From Alphaproteobacteria bacterium (GTDB lineage: Bacteria > Pseudomonadota > Alphaproteobacteria > GCA-2731375): a stretch of DNA of 64,000 bases. Position numbers and translations under genes: made by a program. This document shows, piece by piece, positions 9,079 to 17,247 of this stretch. The notes beneath the pieces were generated by a model, which searched no databases, had not been told where the DNA came from, and saw nothing but the letters and a program-made list of their open reading frames with translations. The stretch covers positions 1-64,000 of the forward strand of contig JADHTB010000002.1 in the NCBI GenBank assembly GCA_016776605.1, read 5' to 3'. Position 1 is the first letter of the stretch. Every line of letters begins with the position of its first letter.

Positions 9079-9091
9079 AACCCATTAGAGA

Positions 9092-9754
9092 TTAGGCGTC
9101 AGGGGCGTCCAGATCGGCGCGGATGCTGGCGAACACGGCTCTGAACATGTCCGTCGTCAGTCGCCTGGTGTTGGTGTTGTAGCGGGAGCAGTGATAGCTG
9201 TCGTACAAGGCGCGTCCGTTGCCCAGGTCATGCCGGGCGTTATGGGCAAAGGGGTAGGCGGCCCGGCGCAATTTCAATGTGCTCAGCATACTGTCATGGG
9301 CGATCCGACCCAGGGCCAGGATGGCCCGTGGCGCGGGCGATTGCGCCAATTGCGCCACCAGAAACTGCCGGCAGGCCTTAATTTCAGCGCCAATAGGTTT
9401 GTTTTGTGGCGGCACACAACGCACGGCATTGGTAATCCTGCAATCCACCAGGTTCAGACCATCATCAGCCCGGCGATCGTAGGTGCCGGTAGAAAAGCCA
9501 TACTCCGCCAGAGTTTGATACAATAAATCGCCCGCGAAATCGCCGGTGAAGGGGCGGGCCGTGCGATTGGCACCGGTTAAGCCGGGGGCCAGGCCAACGA
9601 TCAACAGGCGGGCCTTTGGATCACCAAAGCTTGCGACGGCGCCATTGAACCAGTCGGGCTGTTTTGCCTGGGATTCCCGGCGAAACGCCACCAGACGGGG
9701 ACAAAGGCCACAATCCGCCGGCGGATCGGCGCCTTTTGAGTCGCTTTGCGGCAT
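9092..9754 (-). CDS. Uracil-DNA glycosylase, family 5 (UdgB type)
   Basis: A 220-residue 4Fe-4S uracil-DNA glycosylase that removes uracil (and in this family other deaminated bases) from DNA. Motif 1 reads GLAPGLTGANRTARPFTGD, as in family 5, which lacks the catalytic Asp/Asn of families 1 and 4. Four Cys for the cluster are visible: two in CGLCPR, then DCRITNAVRC. The third motif is HCSRYNTNT. Its ATG overlaps the stop of the upstream NYN gene by one base (TAATG), so the two are translationally coupled. It converges with smpB with only 13 bases between stops. Confidence 0.88.
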   Translation of the reverse strand: MPQSDSKGADPPADCGLCPRLVAFRRESQAKQPDWFNGAVASFGDPKARLLIVGLAPGLTGANRTARPFTGDFAGDLLYQTLAEYGFSTGTYDRRADDGLNLVDCRITNAVRCVPPQNKPIGAEIKACRQFLVAQLAQSPAPRAILALGRIAHDSMLSTLKLRRAAYPFAHNARHDLGNGRALYDSYHCSRYNTNTRRLTTDMFRAVFASIRADLDAPDA

Positions 9755-10428
9755 TAGGCGCTTTGGCTCTCGCTATCGTCGTAGTCACCAAAATCATCAT
9801 AGTCGTCATCATCGCCGTCGTCGGCGTAATGACCGTCAATTGGTTCCGCGGGCACTGCCGGCTGCGTGGCTTCGTTGGGCGTCGATGGCGTCAGCCGGCG
9901 ATTGCTGTTGCGGGAGATCTCGGGCATTAGTTTTTCCAATTCCAGAAAGACATCCGCCTGGCGCCGCAGCTCGTCCGCTGCCATGGGTGGCGAGGAGCGT
10001 ACGGTTGACACGACGGTGACGCGTTTGCCCTTGCGCTGCACGGCTTCCACCAGACGGCGGAAATCGCCATCACCCGAAAAAACATAGAGATGATCCAGGT
10101 TCTCTGCCATTTCCAACATATCAACGGCCAGCTCGATATCCATGTTGCCCTTGATTTTGCGGCGGCCGGATGCGTCGGTGAATTCCTTGGTGGGTTTGGT
10201 CACCATGGTATAGCCGTTATAATCCAGCCAATCGACCAGGGGACGAATGGGTGAATATTCCTGATCCTCAATCAGCGCCGTGTAATAGAGGGCCCGGACC
10301 AGATAGCCGCGGCCCGAGAAGTATTCCAGTAGCTTCTTGTAATCGATATCGAAGCCCAAGGCCCGGGCGGCCGCATATAAATTCGAGCCGTCGATGAATA
10401 AAGCAATGCGCTCGGATTGATTGTCCAT
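9754..10428 (-). CDS. NYN (PIN-like) domain protein, LabA/DUF88 family
   Basis: A 224-residue protein with an N-terminal NYN nuclease-like domain (5-150): acidic residues expected at the metal site lie in FIDGSNLY, KGNMDIELAVDM and SGDGDF. NYN domains are putative RNases. The last 30 residues are extremely acidic (ADDGDDDDYDDFGDYDD), a disordered tail. The ATG at 10428 follows AATAGGAATTTTC. The gene is first of a two-gene unit with the uracil-DNA glycosylase. The 189-bp region upstream is A+T-rich and probably holds the promoter. Cellular target unknown. Confidence 0.85.
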   Translation of the reverse strand: MDNQSERIALFIDGSNLYAAARALGFDIDYKKLLEYFSGRGYLVRALYYTALIEDQEYSPIRPLVDWLDYNGYTMVTKPTKEFTDASGRRKIKGNMDIELAVDMLEMAENLDHLYVFSGDGDFRRLVEAVQRKGKRVTVVSTVRSSPPMAADELRRQADVFLELEKLMPEISRNSNRRLTPSTPNEATQPAVPAEPIDGHYADDGDDDDYDDFGDYDDSESQSA

Positions 10429-10617
10429 GAAAATTCCTATTTAAAAATTGAATTAAATGAATGTATGAAAAATATGGCGTTCATTAGGTATGCGGGACAG
10501 CCTGTTATCAAATCCCATGCCGCCACGCCTTACTACACGGAAATGGGCCAAGGGACCACAAATGTTCAAGACGTTAGCCAATAAACTTCTGTTATCTCTG
10601 ATTATGAATGGTGGACG

Positions 10618-11121
10618 ATGATACTGGTCGGGCTTGGTAGCAATCTTGAGTCAGCGGAATTCGGGACGCCTGTTGAAGTGCTTGGCGCGGCGCTGAAGAA
10701 CATAGAGCGTGCGGGCGTGCGCCTGCTCGGCTGTTCACCTTGGTATCGGTCCGCTCCCGTTCCGGCGTCTGATCAACCCTGGTTTGTCAATGGTGTCGCC
10801 CGGTTCGAAACCGCTCTGGCGCCACAGGCCCTGTTGGCTCTGTTGCATCGGGTGGAAGCCCGCCTGGGGCGCCGCCGGGGGGCGCGCTGGGCCGCGCGTA
10901 TTATCGATCTGGATTTGCTGGCCTATGATGAAAGCATCATTGTCGGGCAGGGCAGAAATGGTCTGGTATTGCCCCATCCCCGCCTGCACGAGCGCGCCTT
11001 TGTGCTGGCGCCTCTGGCCGACCTTGTACCGTCCTGGCGCCATCCGGTGTCTGGAAAATCAGCGGCGGAATTGCTGTCGGCGTTGGGCGGCGGACAACAA
11101 TTGCAGAAAATAACCGATTGA
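10618..11121 (+). CDS. folK: 2-amino-4-hydroxy-6-hydroxymethyldihydropteridine diphosphokinase
   Basis: HPPK, 167 residues, transfers pyrophosphate from ATP to 6-hydroxymethyl-7,8-dihydropterin in folate synthesis. Diagnostic motifs are LVGLGSNL at the start, the ATP/Mg motif RIIDLDLLAYD (the two Asp bind magnesium), and LPHPRLHERAFVL. It stands alone upstream of rpoZ. The ATG at 10618 follows GGTGGACG. No folP or folB is present next to it. Confidence 0.95.
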   Translation: MILVGLGSNLESAEFGTPVEVLGAALKNIERAGVRLLGCSPWYRSAPVPASDQPWFVNGVARFETALAPQALLALLHRVEARLGRRRGARWAARIIDLDLLAYDESIIVGQGRNGLVLPHPRLHERAFVLAPLADLVPSWRHPVSGKSAAELLSALGGGQQLQKITD

Positions 11122-11169
11122 GATGAGCTAAGCCATTTGCACTATTGCTAAATGTGCTTTACATGAGCC

Positions 11170-11198
11170 TTGAATTAGGGCCTTTGCCGGCATATTTA
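11170..11198 (+). promoter_or_regulatory. Predicted sigma-70-type promoter of rpoZ
   Basis: TTGAAT (11170-11175), 17-base spacer, TATTTA (11193-11198), about 50 bases ahead of the rpoZ ATG. The leader contains a short GC hairpin (GCCCC/GGGGC near 11214-11228). Prediction from sequence only. Confidence 0.5.
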
Positions 11199-11246
11199 TA
11201 GCGTTGCGAAAAGGCCCCCGAACGGGGCAATGGAGATATAGCGAAT

Positions 11247-11612
11247 ATGGCTCGTGTAACGGTTGAAGATTGCATCGATAAAGTAACCAACCGGTTCGAT
11301 CTGGTTTTGATCGCGGCTGGTCGTGCCCGGCAGATTTCCGCCGGCGCCGAGTTGACGGTGCCCGAGGACAACGACAAGCAATCGGTTATTGCCCTGCGTG
11401 AAATTGCCGAGGAAACAATCCTGGCCGACACCTTGCGTGACAACGTCATTCAGAGCATGCAGCGCCATGTAGAGGTGGACGAGCCGGAAGAGGACGATAT
11501 GGAGGCGCAGATGTTGAGCCACCAGTTCGCCGACAATATTGATGAATCGGAAGTGCTGGTGGCCGATCCCGCGCCTGCCGAGGATGCCATCGATGACGAG
11601 GATGCGGCGTAA
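11247..11612 (+). CDS. rpoZ: DNA-directed RNA polymerase subunit omega
   Basis: Omega subunit of 121 residues. The N terminus [13 protein letters not shown] and the block [16 protein letters not shown] are the family signature that clamps the beta-prime C terminus; [10 protein letters not shown] is the conserved helix. The second half is an acidic extension of roughly 40 residues (ending in DDEDAA), longer than the E. coli protein but common in Alphaproteobacteria. It is followed by the ppGpp synthetase/hydrolase gene, a conserved pairing that matters because omega contributes to a ppGpp site on polymerase in E. coli. Confidence 0.96.
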   Translation: MARVTVEDCIDKVTNRFDLVLIAAGRARQISAGAELTVPEDNDKQSVIALREIAEETILADTLRDNVIQSMQRHVEVDEPEEDDMEAQMLSHQFADNIDESEVLVADPAPAEDAIDDEDAA

Positions 11613-11660
11613 GGGCGCCGTTGCACCAGAAAACGCCGCTAAACGGTCAGGCGCACAGCC

Positions 11661-11681
11661 GGCGCCGCCTGGGGCGGCGCC
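11661..11681 (+). terminator. Strong GC hairpin between rpoZ and rsh (possible attenuator)
   Basis: A perfect 9-bp stem, GGCGCCGCC (11661-11669) against GGCGGCGCC (11673-11681), with a 3-base loop, follows rpoZ by about 50 bases. The sequence after it (CTGTTTCT) is only weakly T-rich, so it may pause or process RNA rather than terminate fully. Confidence 0.4.
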
Positions 11682-11702
11682 GTCGCTGTTTCTGGCCACA
11701 TC

Positions 11703-13874
11703 ATGATCCGGCAGTTTGAACTGGTTGAACGGGTTGCCGAGTACGACAGCCATGTCGACGAAGATTTATTGAACCGGGCCTACGTCTTTTCCATGAAGGC
11801 GCACGGCAGCCAACTGCGGGCTTCGGGCGATCCCTATTTCTCCCACCCGGTGGAAGTCGCCGGCATCCTGGCGGATTACAAGCTGGATTGCGCGACCATA
11901 GTCACCGCTTTATTGCATGACACGGTCGAGGATACGTTAGCGACCATCGAACAAATCAAGGAATTGTTCGGCGAGGATATTGGCCGTCTGGTCGATGGCG
12001 TCACCAAATTGGCTAAACTGGAATTGCAGCCGGAAGCCAGCCAGCAGGCGGAAAATTTTCGCAAGCTGGTGTTGGCCATGTCCGACGATATCCGGGTCCT
12101 ATTGGTCAAGCTGGCTGACCGTCTGCACAATATGCAGACCCTGAATTTCTTGAGTTCGAAAGAGAAACGCCAGCGGATCGCAACGGAAACCATGGAGATT
12201 TACGCCCCTCTGGCTGAACGTCTGGGCATGCAGCGGCTGAAACAAGAGCTGGAAGATCTGGCATTCGCCGAACAAAACCCCGATGCCAGAGAATCCGTCT
12301 TACGGCGCCTGGATTTTTTGTATGAGGGCGGCGAAAATCTGCAAGAGCGTATCAATGCTGAACTCGAGGATACCTGCGAAATGGCCGGTATCCCGGTGGA
12401 GGTGGCCAGTCGGGTCAAGACGCCTTATTCCATTTGGCACAAGATGCAGCGCGACCACGTCACGTTCGAACAATTATCCGACACCGTGGCCTTCCGCTTG
12501 ATCGTTGACACAGTGGCTGATTGCTATCAGGTCCTGGGCGTGGTGCATGGCCGCTATAAAATGGTGCCGGGGCGCTTCAAGGACTATATCTCGACGCCGA
12601 AATCGAACAATTATCAATCCCTGCATACCACGGTCATTGGGCCGGAAAACCGCCGCATCGAAGTGCAGATCCGGACCCCCATGATGCATCGGGTGGCGGA
12701 AATGGGTGTCGCGGCCCATTGGCAATATAAACAGGATGTCGGCCCCAGTGACGGCGGCCAGTACGGTTGGCTGCAAGGTCTGCTTGAAATTCTGGAGAAT
12801 GCCCAAAATCCGGAAGAATTTCTGGAACATACCAAGTTGGAAATGTATTCCGACCAGGTGTTCTGCTTTACCCCGCGGGGCAGCGTGATCGCTTTGCCGC
12901 GTGGCGCTACAAGTGTTGATTTCGCCTATGCCCTGCATACCGATATCGGCCATTCATGTGTCGGCAGCAAGGTGAATGGCCGCGTAGCGCCGTTGCGCAC
13001 CCAATTGCGTAACGGAGATCAGGTGGAAATTCTACGCTCGAAAAAGGCGGCACCCGAACCTTCCTGGGAAAGTTTTGTGGTGACCGGCAAGGCGCGGGCC
13101 GCCATCCGGCGATTTATCAGGGCCGAGCGGCGCGAGGAATACCGCAAACTGGGCCGCGCCATCGCCGAGAAAGCCTTTCGTGAATCCAGTCACGAATTTT
13201 CCGATCGGGTCATGGAAAATGTTCTGCCGGTGTTTGACGTCCCGACAGCGGATGAAATCTATATCGAATTGGGCCAGGGCAATTTGACCTCGCGCAAGCT
13301 GTTGGCCAAGATTTTCCCCGGCGAACGCCGCTGGCGGGCCAGTAGCGCGTTCGGCGCCATCAATCGCATGATCCCCGCCCGCTTGCGCCGGGGCGGCGGT
13401 CATAGTGAGCGCAACGCGGAACATGCCATCCCCATACGGGGGCTGACCCCTGGCCTGGCGGTGCATTACGCCGAATGTTGCCATCCATTGCCCGGCGATC
13501 GGATCGTCGGTATCGTCGTGCCGGGCCGGGGCATTGATATCCACACCATTGATTGCGCTAAATTGGCTGATCATTCCGACGACCGGGATAGTTGGATTGA
13601 TGTGCGTTGGGATCTGGATCCGGATGATCCGGGTATCTATGTCGGGCGGATTAACACCGTTGTGTCCAACCAGCCGGGCAGCCTGTCCAGCCTGTCCAGT
13701 GTCATCGCCAAGAATATGGGGAATATTTCGAACCTCAAGGTAACCGACCGCAGCGCCGATTTTTTTGAATTGCAGGTCGACGTCGAAGTGGCCGACCTGA
13801 AGCATCTCACCGATATCATCGCGGCCCTTCGGGCCACACCGGATATAAGTTTAGCGGAGCGACTACGCGGATGA
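11703..13874 (+). CDS. rsh: Bifunctional (p)ppGpp synthetase/hydrolase (RelA/SpoT, Rsh)
   Basis: A 723-residue long Rsh protein that makes and degrades the stringent-response alarmones. The N-terminal HD hydrolase domain is intact: His48 in FSHPVEVA and HD at 72-73 in LLHDTVEDT, so hydrolase activity is expected. The synthetase domain includes GRFKDYISTPKSNNYQSLHT and the EVQIRT motif. A TGS domain (CFTPRGSVIALPRGATSVDF), a helical/CC region (YAECCHPLPGD) and a C-terminal ACT domain follow. The single Rsh typical of Alphaproteobacteria fits this. The last 4 bases overlap the pyrE start (ATGA). Confidence 0.96.
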   Translation: MIRQFELVERVAEYDSHVDEDLLNRAYVFSMKAHGSQLRASGDPYFSHPVEVAGILADYKLDCATIVTALLHDTVEDTLATIEQIKELFGEDIGRLVDGVTKLAKLELQPEASQQAENFRKLVLAMSDDIRVLLVKLADRLHNMQTLNFLSSKEKRQRIATETMEIYAPLAERLGMQRLKQELEDLAFAEQNPDARESVLRRLDFLYEGGENLQERINAELEDTCEMAGIPVEVASRVKTPYSIWHKMQRDHVTFEQLSDTVAFRLIVDTVADCYQVLGVVHGRYKMVPGRFKDYISTPKSNNYQSLHTTVIGPENRRIEVQIRTPMMHRVAEMGVAAHWQYKQDVGPSDGGQYGWLQGLLEILENAQNPEEFLEHTKLEMYSDQVFCFTPRGSVIALPRGATSVDFAYALHTDIGHSCVGSKVNGRVAPLRTQLRNGDQVEILRSKKAAPEPSWESFVVTGKARAAIRRFIRAERREEYRKLGRAIAEKAFRESSHEFSDRVMENVLPVFDVPTADEIYIELGQGNLTSRKLLAKIFPGERRWRASSAFGAINRMIPARLRRGGGHSERNAEHAIPIRGLTPGLAVHYAECCHPLPGDRIVGIVVPGRGIDIHTIDCAKLADHSDDRDSWIDVRWDLDPDDPGIYVGRINTVVSNQPGSLSSLSSVIAKNMGNISNLKVTDRSADFFELQVDVEVADLKHLTDIIAALRATPDISLAERLRG

Positions 13875-14458
13875 ACGATCAAGACGTATTACAATATTTT
13901 CGGGACGCCGGCGCCTTGCTGGAAGGTCATTTCATTCTGACTTCGGGGCTGCGCAGTCCAACCTATCTGCAATGCGCCAAAGTTTTGATGTACCCGGACA
14001 AAGCCGCCGCCTTGTGTGCCGAGCTGGCGGACCGGATCGTCGCGGCGCTGGGGCAGGGTGCCATTGATCTGGTGGTTTCGCCAGCCATGGGCGGGGTTGT
14101 GGTTGGTTACGAAATGGGCCGCCAATTAGGCTGTCCAGCGATCTTCGCGGAGCGGATAGACGGTGAATTCGCCCTGCGCCGCGGCTTTGAAATTCCACCC
14201 GGCGCCCGTGTCCTGATGGCCGAGGATATCGTTACCACGGGCCTGTCGTCGCGGGAATGCATCGCCTGTATCCGCCAGTTGGGCGGCGAGGTTGTCGCGG
14301 CATCCTGTCTGATCGATCGATCGGCGGGAAAGGTGGATGTAGGTGTGCCTTTGTTCGCCCTGGTTGGCCTGGAAGTGCCGGCCTATGACCCCGATGACCT
14401 GCCGCCGGATCTGGCGGCTATTCCGGCCATCAAACCGGGCAGCCGAGGTTTGCGTTAG
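13871..14458 (+). CDS. pyrE: Orotate phosphoribosyltransferase
   Basis: PyrE, 195 residues, joins orotate to PRPP to give OMP in pyrimidine synthesis. The PRPP-binding loop is VLMAEDIVTTGLSSRE, with the two acidic residues; the orotate-contacting region includes FILTSGLRSPTY. The length suits the proteobacterial type. The ATG overlaps the rsh stop by 4 bases, so it is probably translated by coupling. pdxJ follows after 43 bases. Confidence 0.96.
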   Translation: MNDQDVLQYFRDAGALLEGHFILTSGLRSPTYLQCAKVLMYPDKAAALCAELADRIVAALGQGAIDLVVSPAMGGVVVGYEMGRQLGCPAIFAERIDGEFALRRGFEIPPGARVLMAEDIVTTGLSSRECIACIRQLGGEVVAASCLIDRSAGKVDVGVPLFALVGLEVPAYDPDDLPPDLAAIPAIKPGSRGLR

Positions 14459-14501
14459 AGGCCGGGAACGTGCTCTAAATTGATGGATAAAGGAGTGTGA
14501 T

Positions 14502-15257
14502 ATGGGTAAGACATTGCGCCTTGGCGTTAATATTGATCACGTTGCGACGATCCGGAACGCCCGTGGCATCGCGCATCCCGATCCGATCCGTGCCGCTCGT
14601 ATGGCGGCGGAGGCCGGGGCAGATGGCATCACGGCCCATTTGCGCGAGGACCGGCGCCATATCTCCGACGATGACATCGAACGCCTGAGCGCGCAGATTG
14701 ATCTGCCCCTAAATTTTGAAATGGCGGCAACGGAAGAGATGTTGGCGATCGCCCTGCGCTATCGTCCCCATGCGGCCTGTATCGTGCCCGAGAAGCGCCA
14801 GGAAATTACCACCGAGGGTGGCTTGGATGCGCATGGCGGGGAAAATCATCTGCGGCGCCATGTGGATGAGATGGGTAAAGCAGGCATTCGTGTTTCCCTG
14901 TTTATCGATCCAGAGCCGGCCCAATTGTGGGCGGCCAAACGCCTGGGTGCCCCGGTGGTGGAATTACACACCGGCTGCTATGCCGAAGCCGGCGCCGATA
15001 CCTGGGCAGCCGAGTTAGGACGTTTGTGCGATGCGGCTGAACTGGCCGCGGAATTAGGTCTGGAATGCCACGCCGGCCATGGCTTGAGCTATGATAACGT
15101 CGGCCCCGTTGCCGCCATCGCTAATCTTAAGGAGCTGAATATCGGCCATTTTTTAATCGGCGAGGCTATTTTTGGCGGTCTGGATTCCGCGATCAAACGT
15201 ATGCGCGCCCTGATGGACAAGGCCCGCGCCGAGGCCGCGGGTTGCCGCTCCGCATGA
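14502..15257 (+). CDS. pdxJ: Pyridoxine 5'-phosphate synthase
   Basis: PdxJ, 251 residues, a TIM-barrel enzyme that condenses 1-deoxyxylulose 5-phosphate and 3-amino-2-oxopropyl phosphate to pyridoxine 5'-phosphate. Family blocks are LGVNIDHVATIRNAR at the start, GITAHLREDRRHI, the VPEKRQEITTEGGLD segment and the C-terminal GHFLIGEAIF phosphate-binding strand. ATG preceded by AAGGAG at good spacing. It sits before acpS, as in many proteobacteria. Confidence 0.97.
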   Translation: MGKTLRLGVNIDHVATIRNARGIAHPDPIRAARMAAEAGADGITAHLREDRRHISDDDIERLSAQIDLPLNFEMAATEEMLAIALRYRPHAACIVPEKRQEITTEGGLDAHGGENHLRRHVDEMGKAGIRVSLFIDPEPAQLWAAKRLGAPVVELHTGCYAEAGADTWAAELGRLCDAAELAAELGLECHAGHGLSYDNVGPVAAIANLKELNIGHFLIGEAIFGGLDSAIKRMRALMDKARAEAAGCRSA

Positions 15258-15277
15258 GGGGGCGCTGAGGGTCCGGC

Positions 15278-15700
15278 ATGATCATTGGCATTGGCAACGA
15301 TCTGATCGATATCCGCCGGATCGAGCGGACCCTGGAGCGCTTCGGCGATCGTTTTATCGACCGTATTTTCACCCCGTTGGAACGGCAAAAGGCAGAGCGG
15401 CGGCGCAACCGGGTGGAAACCTATGCCAAACGGTTTGCCGCCAAAGAGGCCTGCTCCAAGGCCCTGGGCACTGGTTTCCGCCGCGGCGTATTCTGGCGCG
15501 ACATGGGCGTCATTAATCAGCCAGGCGGCAAGCCCGGCATGGAATTGACCGGCGGCGCCTTGAAACGCTTGCAAGAACTGACGCCACCGGGCATGAAGGC
15601 GCAAATCGACCTGACCCTGACCGATGAGCCACCCCTGGGCCAGGCTTTTGTCATCATCACGGCGATTCCCGCGGCGCCGCAAGGCGACGGCAACCGTTGA
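15278..15700 (+). CDS. acpS: Holo-[acyl-carrier-protein] synthase
   Basis: AcpS, 140 residues, transfers the 4'-phosphopantetheine of CoA to ACP. The N terminus [15 protein letters not shown] carries the Mg-binding Asp, and [15 protein letters not shown] is the second signature with the catalytic Glu/Lys. Located 20 bases after pdxJ with GAGGG upstream of the ATG. lepB follows. Confidence 0.95.
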   Translation: MIIGIGNDLIDIRRIERTLERFGDRFIDRIFTPLERQKAERRRNRVETYAKRFAAKEACSKALGTGFRRGVFWRDMGVINQPGGKPGMELTGGALKRLQELTPPGMKAQIDLTLTDEPPLGQAFVIITAIPAAPQGDGNR

Positions 15701-15726
15701 ACGGGTTTAACTAACGGGTTTAACTA
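15701..15726 (+). repeat. 13-bp direct tandem repeat, two exact copies
   Basis: ACGGGTTTAACTA occurs at 15701-15713 and again at 15714-15726, immediately after the acpS stop codon and before lepB. A partly matching third unit (ACCGATTTAGGCG) follows. No function can be assigned. Confidence 0.8.
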
Positions 15727-15752
15727 ACCGATTTAGGCGTTCGCAAACCGAT

Positions 15753-16532
15753 ATGGAAAAAATGAATTCAGAACAAATAGCCAAAATCAGCCCCAAGGCC
15801 GAGCGTCAGGATGGCTGGCGCGAGACGATCAAGACGGTGGTTTATGCTGTTCTGATTGCCATGGTCATCCGCACCGTGGCTTATGAGCCGTTCAACATCC
15901 CCTCCGGTTCGATGCTGCCGACCTTGTTGATTGGCGATTATGTTTTCGTGTCGAAATTTCCATACGGATACAGCCGCTATTCCATACCATTGAGCCCGCC
16001 TCTGTTCAGCGGCCGGATCAATGAGGCGCCGGTCGTGCGTGGCGATATCGCGGTGTTCAAGTTGCCGACTGATAATTCCACTGATTATATCAAACGTATC
16101 ATCGGCTTGCCGGGCGACCAAATTCAGGTTCTTGACGGTATTTTGCATATCAACGGTAAGGCGGTAAAGCGGCAACGGGTCGAAGATTTCGTGCAAACCA
16201 ATCGTACGGCCCATTACGGCAGGGTGCGGCAATATCGTGAAACCCTGCCCAATGGGCGAAGCTATCTGACGCTTGATTTGCAGCGCCGCGGCATGGCCGA
16301 CAATACCAATGTTTATGTTGTGCCGGCGGCGCATTATTTTGCCATGGGCGATAATCGCGACGATTCCACCGATAGCCGGTTCCTGGATCACGTAGGCTTC
16401 ATTCCAGCGGAAAATCTGGTTGGACGGGCCGACATGATCTTCTTCTCGGTGAACGACAGCGCCCGCATCTGGGAAATTTGGAAATGGCCCCTGGCCATTC
16501 GTTTCAGCCGTATTTTCGACGGCTTTGGTTGA
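15753..16532 (+). CDS. lepB: Signal peptidase I
   Basis: Type I leader peptidase, 259 residues. One N-terminal membrane anchor (about 28-45, VVYAVLIAMVIRTV) is followed by the catalytic Ser in FNIPSGSMLPTL and the general base Lys in TDYIKRIIGLPGD; box E reads GDNRDDSTDSR. It cleaves signal peptides from secreted proteins at the outer face of the cytoplasmic membrane. An ATG 9 bases downstream (15762) is an alternative start; neither has a strong ribosome-binding site. rnc starts 3 bases after the stop. Confidence 0.96.
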   Translation: MEKMNSEQIAKISPKAERQDGWRETIKTVVYAVLIAMVIRTVAYEPFNIPSGSMLPTLLIGDYVFVSKFPYGYSRYSIPLSPPLFSGRINEAPVVRGDIAVFKLPTDNSTDYIKRIIGLPGDQIQVLDGILHINGKAVKRQRVEDFVQTNRTAHYGRVRQYRETLPNGRSYLTLDLQRRGMADNTNVYVVPAAHYFAMGDNRDDSTDSRFLDHVGFIPAENLVGRADMIFFSVNDSARIWEIWKWPLAIRFSRIFDGFG

Positions 16533-16535
16533 GCC

Positions 16536-17246
16536 GTGAGCGGCCTGGAATTTTCTGAACTCTATTCCCTGCTGGGGCACGAATTCGCCCAACCCGATCT
16601 GTTGGAAGAGGCGCTGAGCCACCCTTCACTGGACCGGCGGCGCCAGGGCGGCCGGGATTACCAACGGCTGGAATTTTTGGGCGACCGGGTTCTGGGACTG
16701 GTGATCTCCACCGCCCTATACCGCGATGATCCCGATGCCGATGAAGGCGGGTTGGCGGTGCGGTTCAATCACCTGGTGCGTCGGGACACTGTCGCGGAAG
16801 CGGCCCGCCTGCTTGATCTGGGGCCGCATATTCTGCTGGGTAAAAGCGAAGAGCGCCAAGGCGGGCGGGACAAGCCCGCGATCCTGGCCGATGTGTGCGA
16901 GGCGGTCATTGGTGCGTTGTATCTGGATGGCGGCCTGGCCGTGGCCGAAGCGTTCGTGCTGCGTTACTGGGCCGAGTTCGTGGCCAACAGCACCAGTGCG
17001 GCAAAGGATCCTAAAAACCGCTTGCAGGAACTGATACAGGGTAGAAACGGTAAGCCCCCTCGTTATCAGGTGCTGGCGCAGGAGGGCCCGGACCATGCCC
17101 CATGCTTTACAGTTGAAGTTAACGCCGACGGGATGCAGCCCGCCAAGGGCCAGGGCGGCTCACGTCAAGATGCGGAGAAAGATGCGGCAAAGGCTATGTT
17201 AGCCAGCCTGGATATCCCGTCCAAAATGCCGCGAAAGGCAAAATAG
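16536..17246 (+). CDS. rnc: Ribonuclease III
   Basis: RNase III, 236 residues, processes rRNA precursors and other double-stranded RNA. The signature RLEFLGDRVLG holds Glu46 and Asp50; the second acidic pair is Asp119 and Glu122 in ADVCEAVIGALY. A C-terminal double-stranded RNA-binding domain begins near PKNRLQELIQGR. The start is a GTG 3 bases after the lepB stop; era starts one base after the rnc stop, so lepB-rnc-era form one operon. Confidence 0.96.
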   Translation: MSGLEFSELYSLLGHEFAQPDLLEEALSHPSLDRRRQGGRDYQRLEFLGDRVLGLVISTALYRDDPDADEGGLAVRFNHLVRRDTVAEAARLLDLGPHILLGKSEERQGGRDKPAILADVCEAVIGALYLDGGLAVAEAFVLRYWAEFVANSTSAAKDPKNRLQELIQGRNGKPPRYQVLAQEGPDHAPCFTVEVNADGMQPAKGQGGSRQDAEKDAAKAMLASLDIPSKMPRKAK

Positions 17247-17247
17247 C

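Noticed and set aside
9079-9091. tmRNA gene next to smpB
   Set aside because: Only 13 bases separate smpB from the convergent gene, and no tmRNA-like ends were seen elsewhere in the window.
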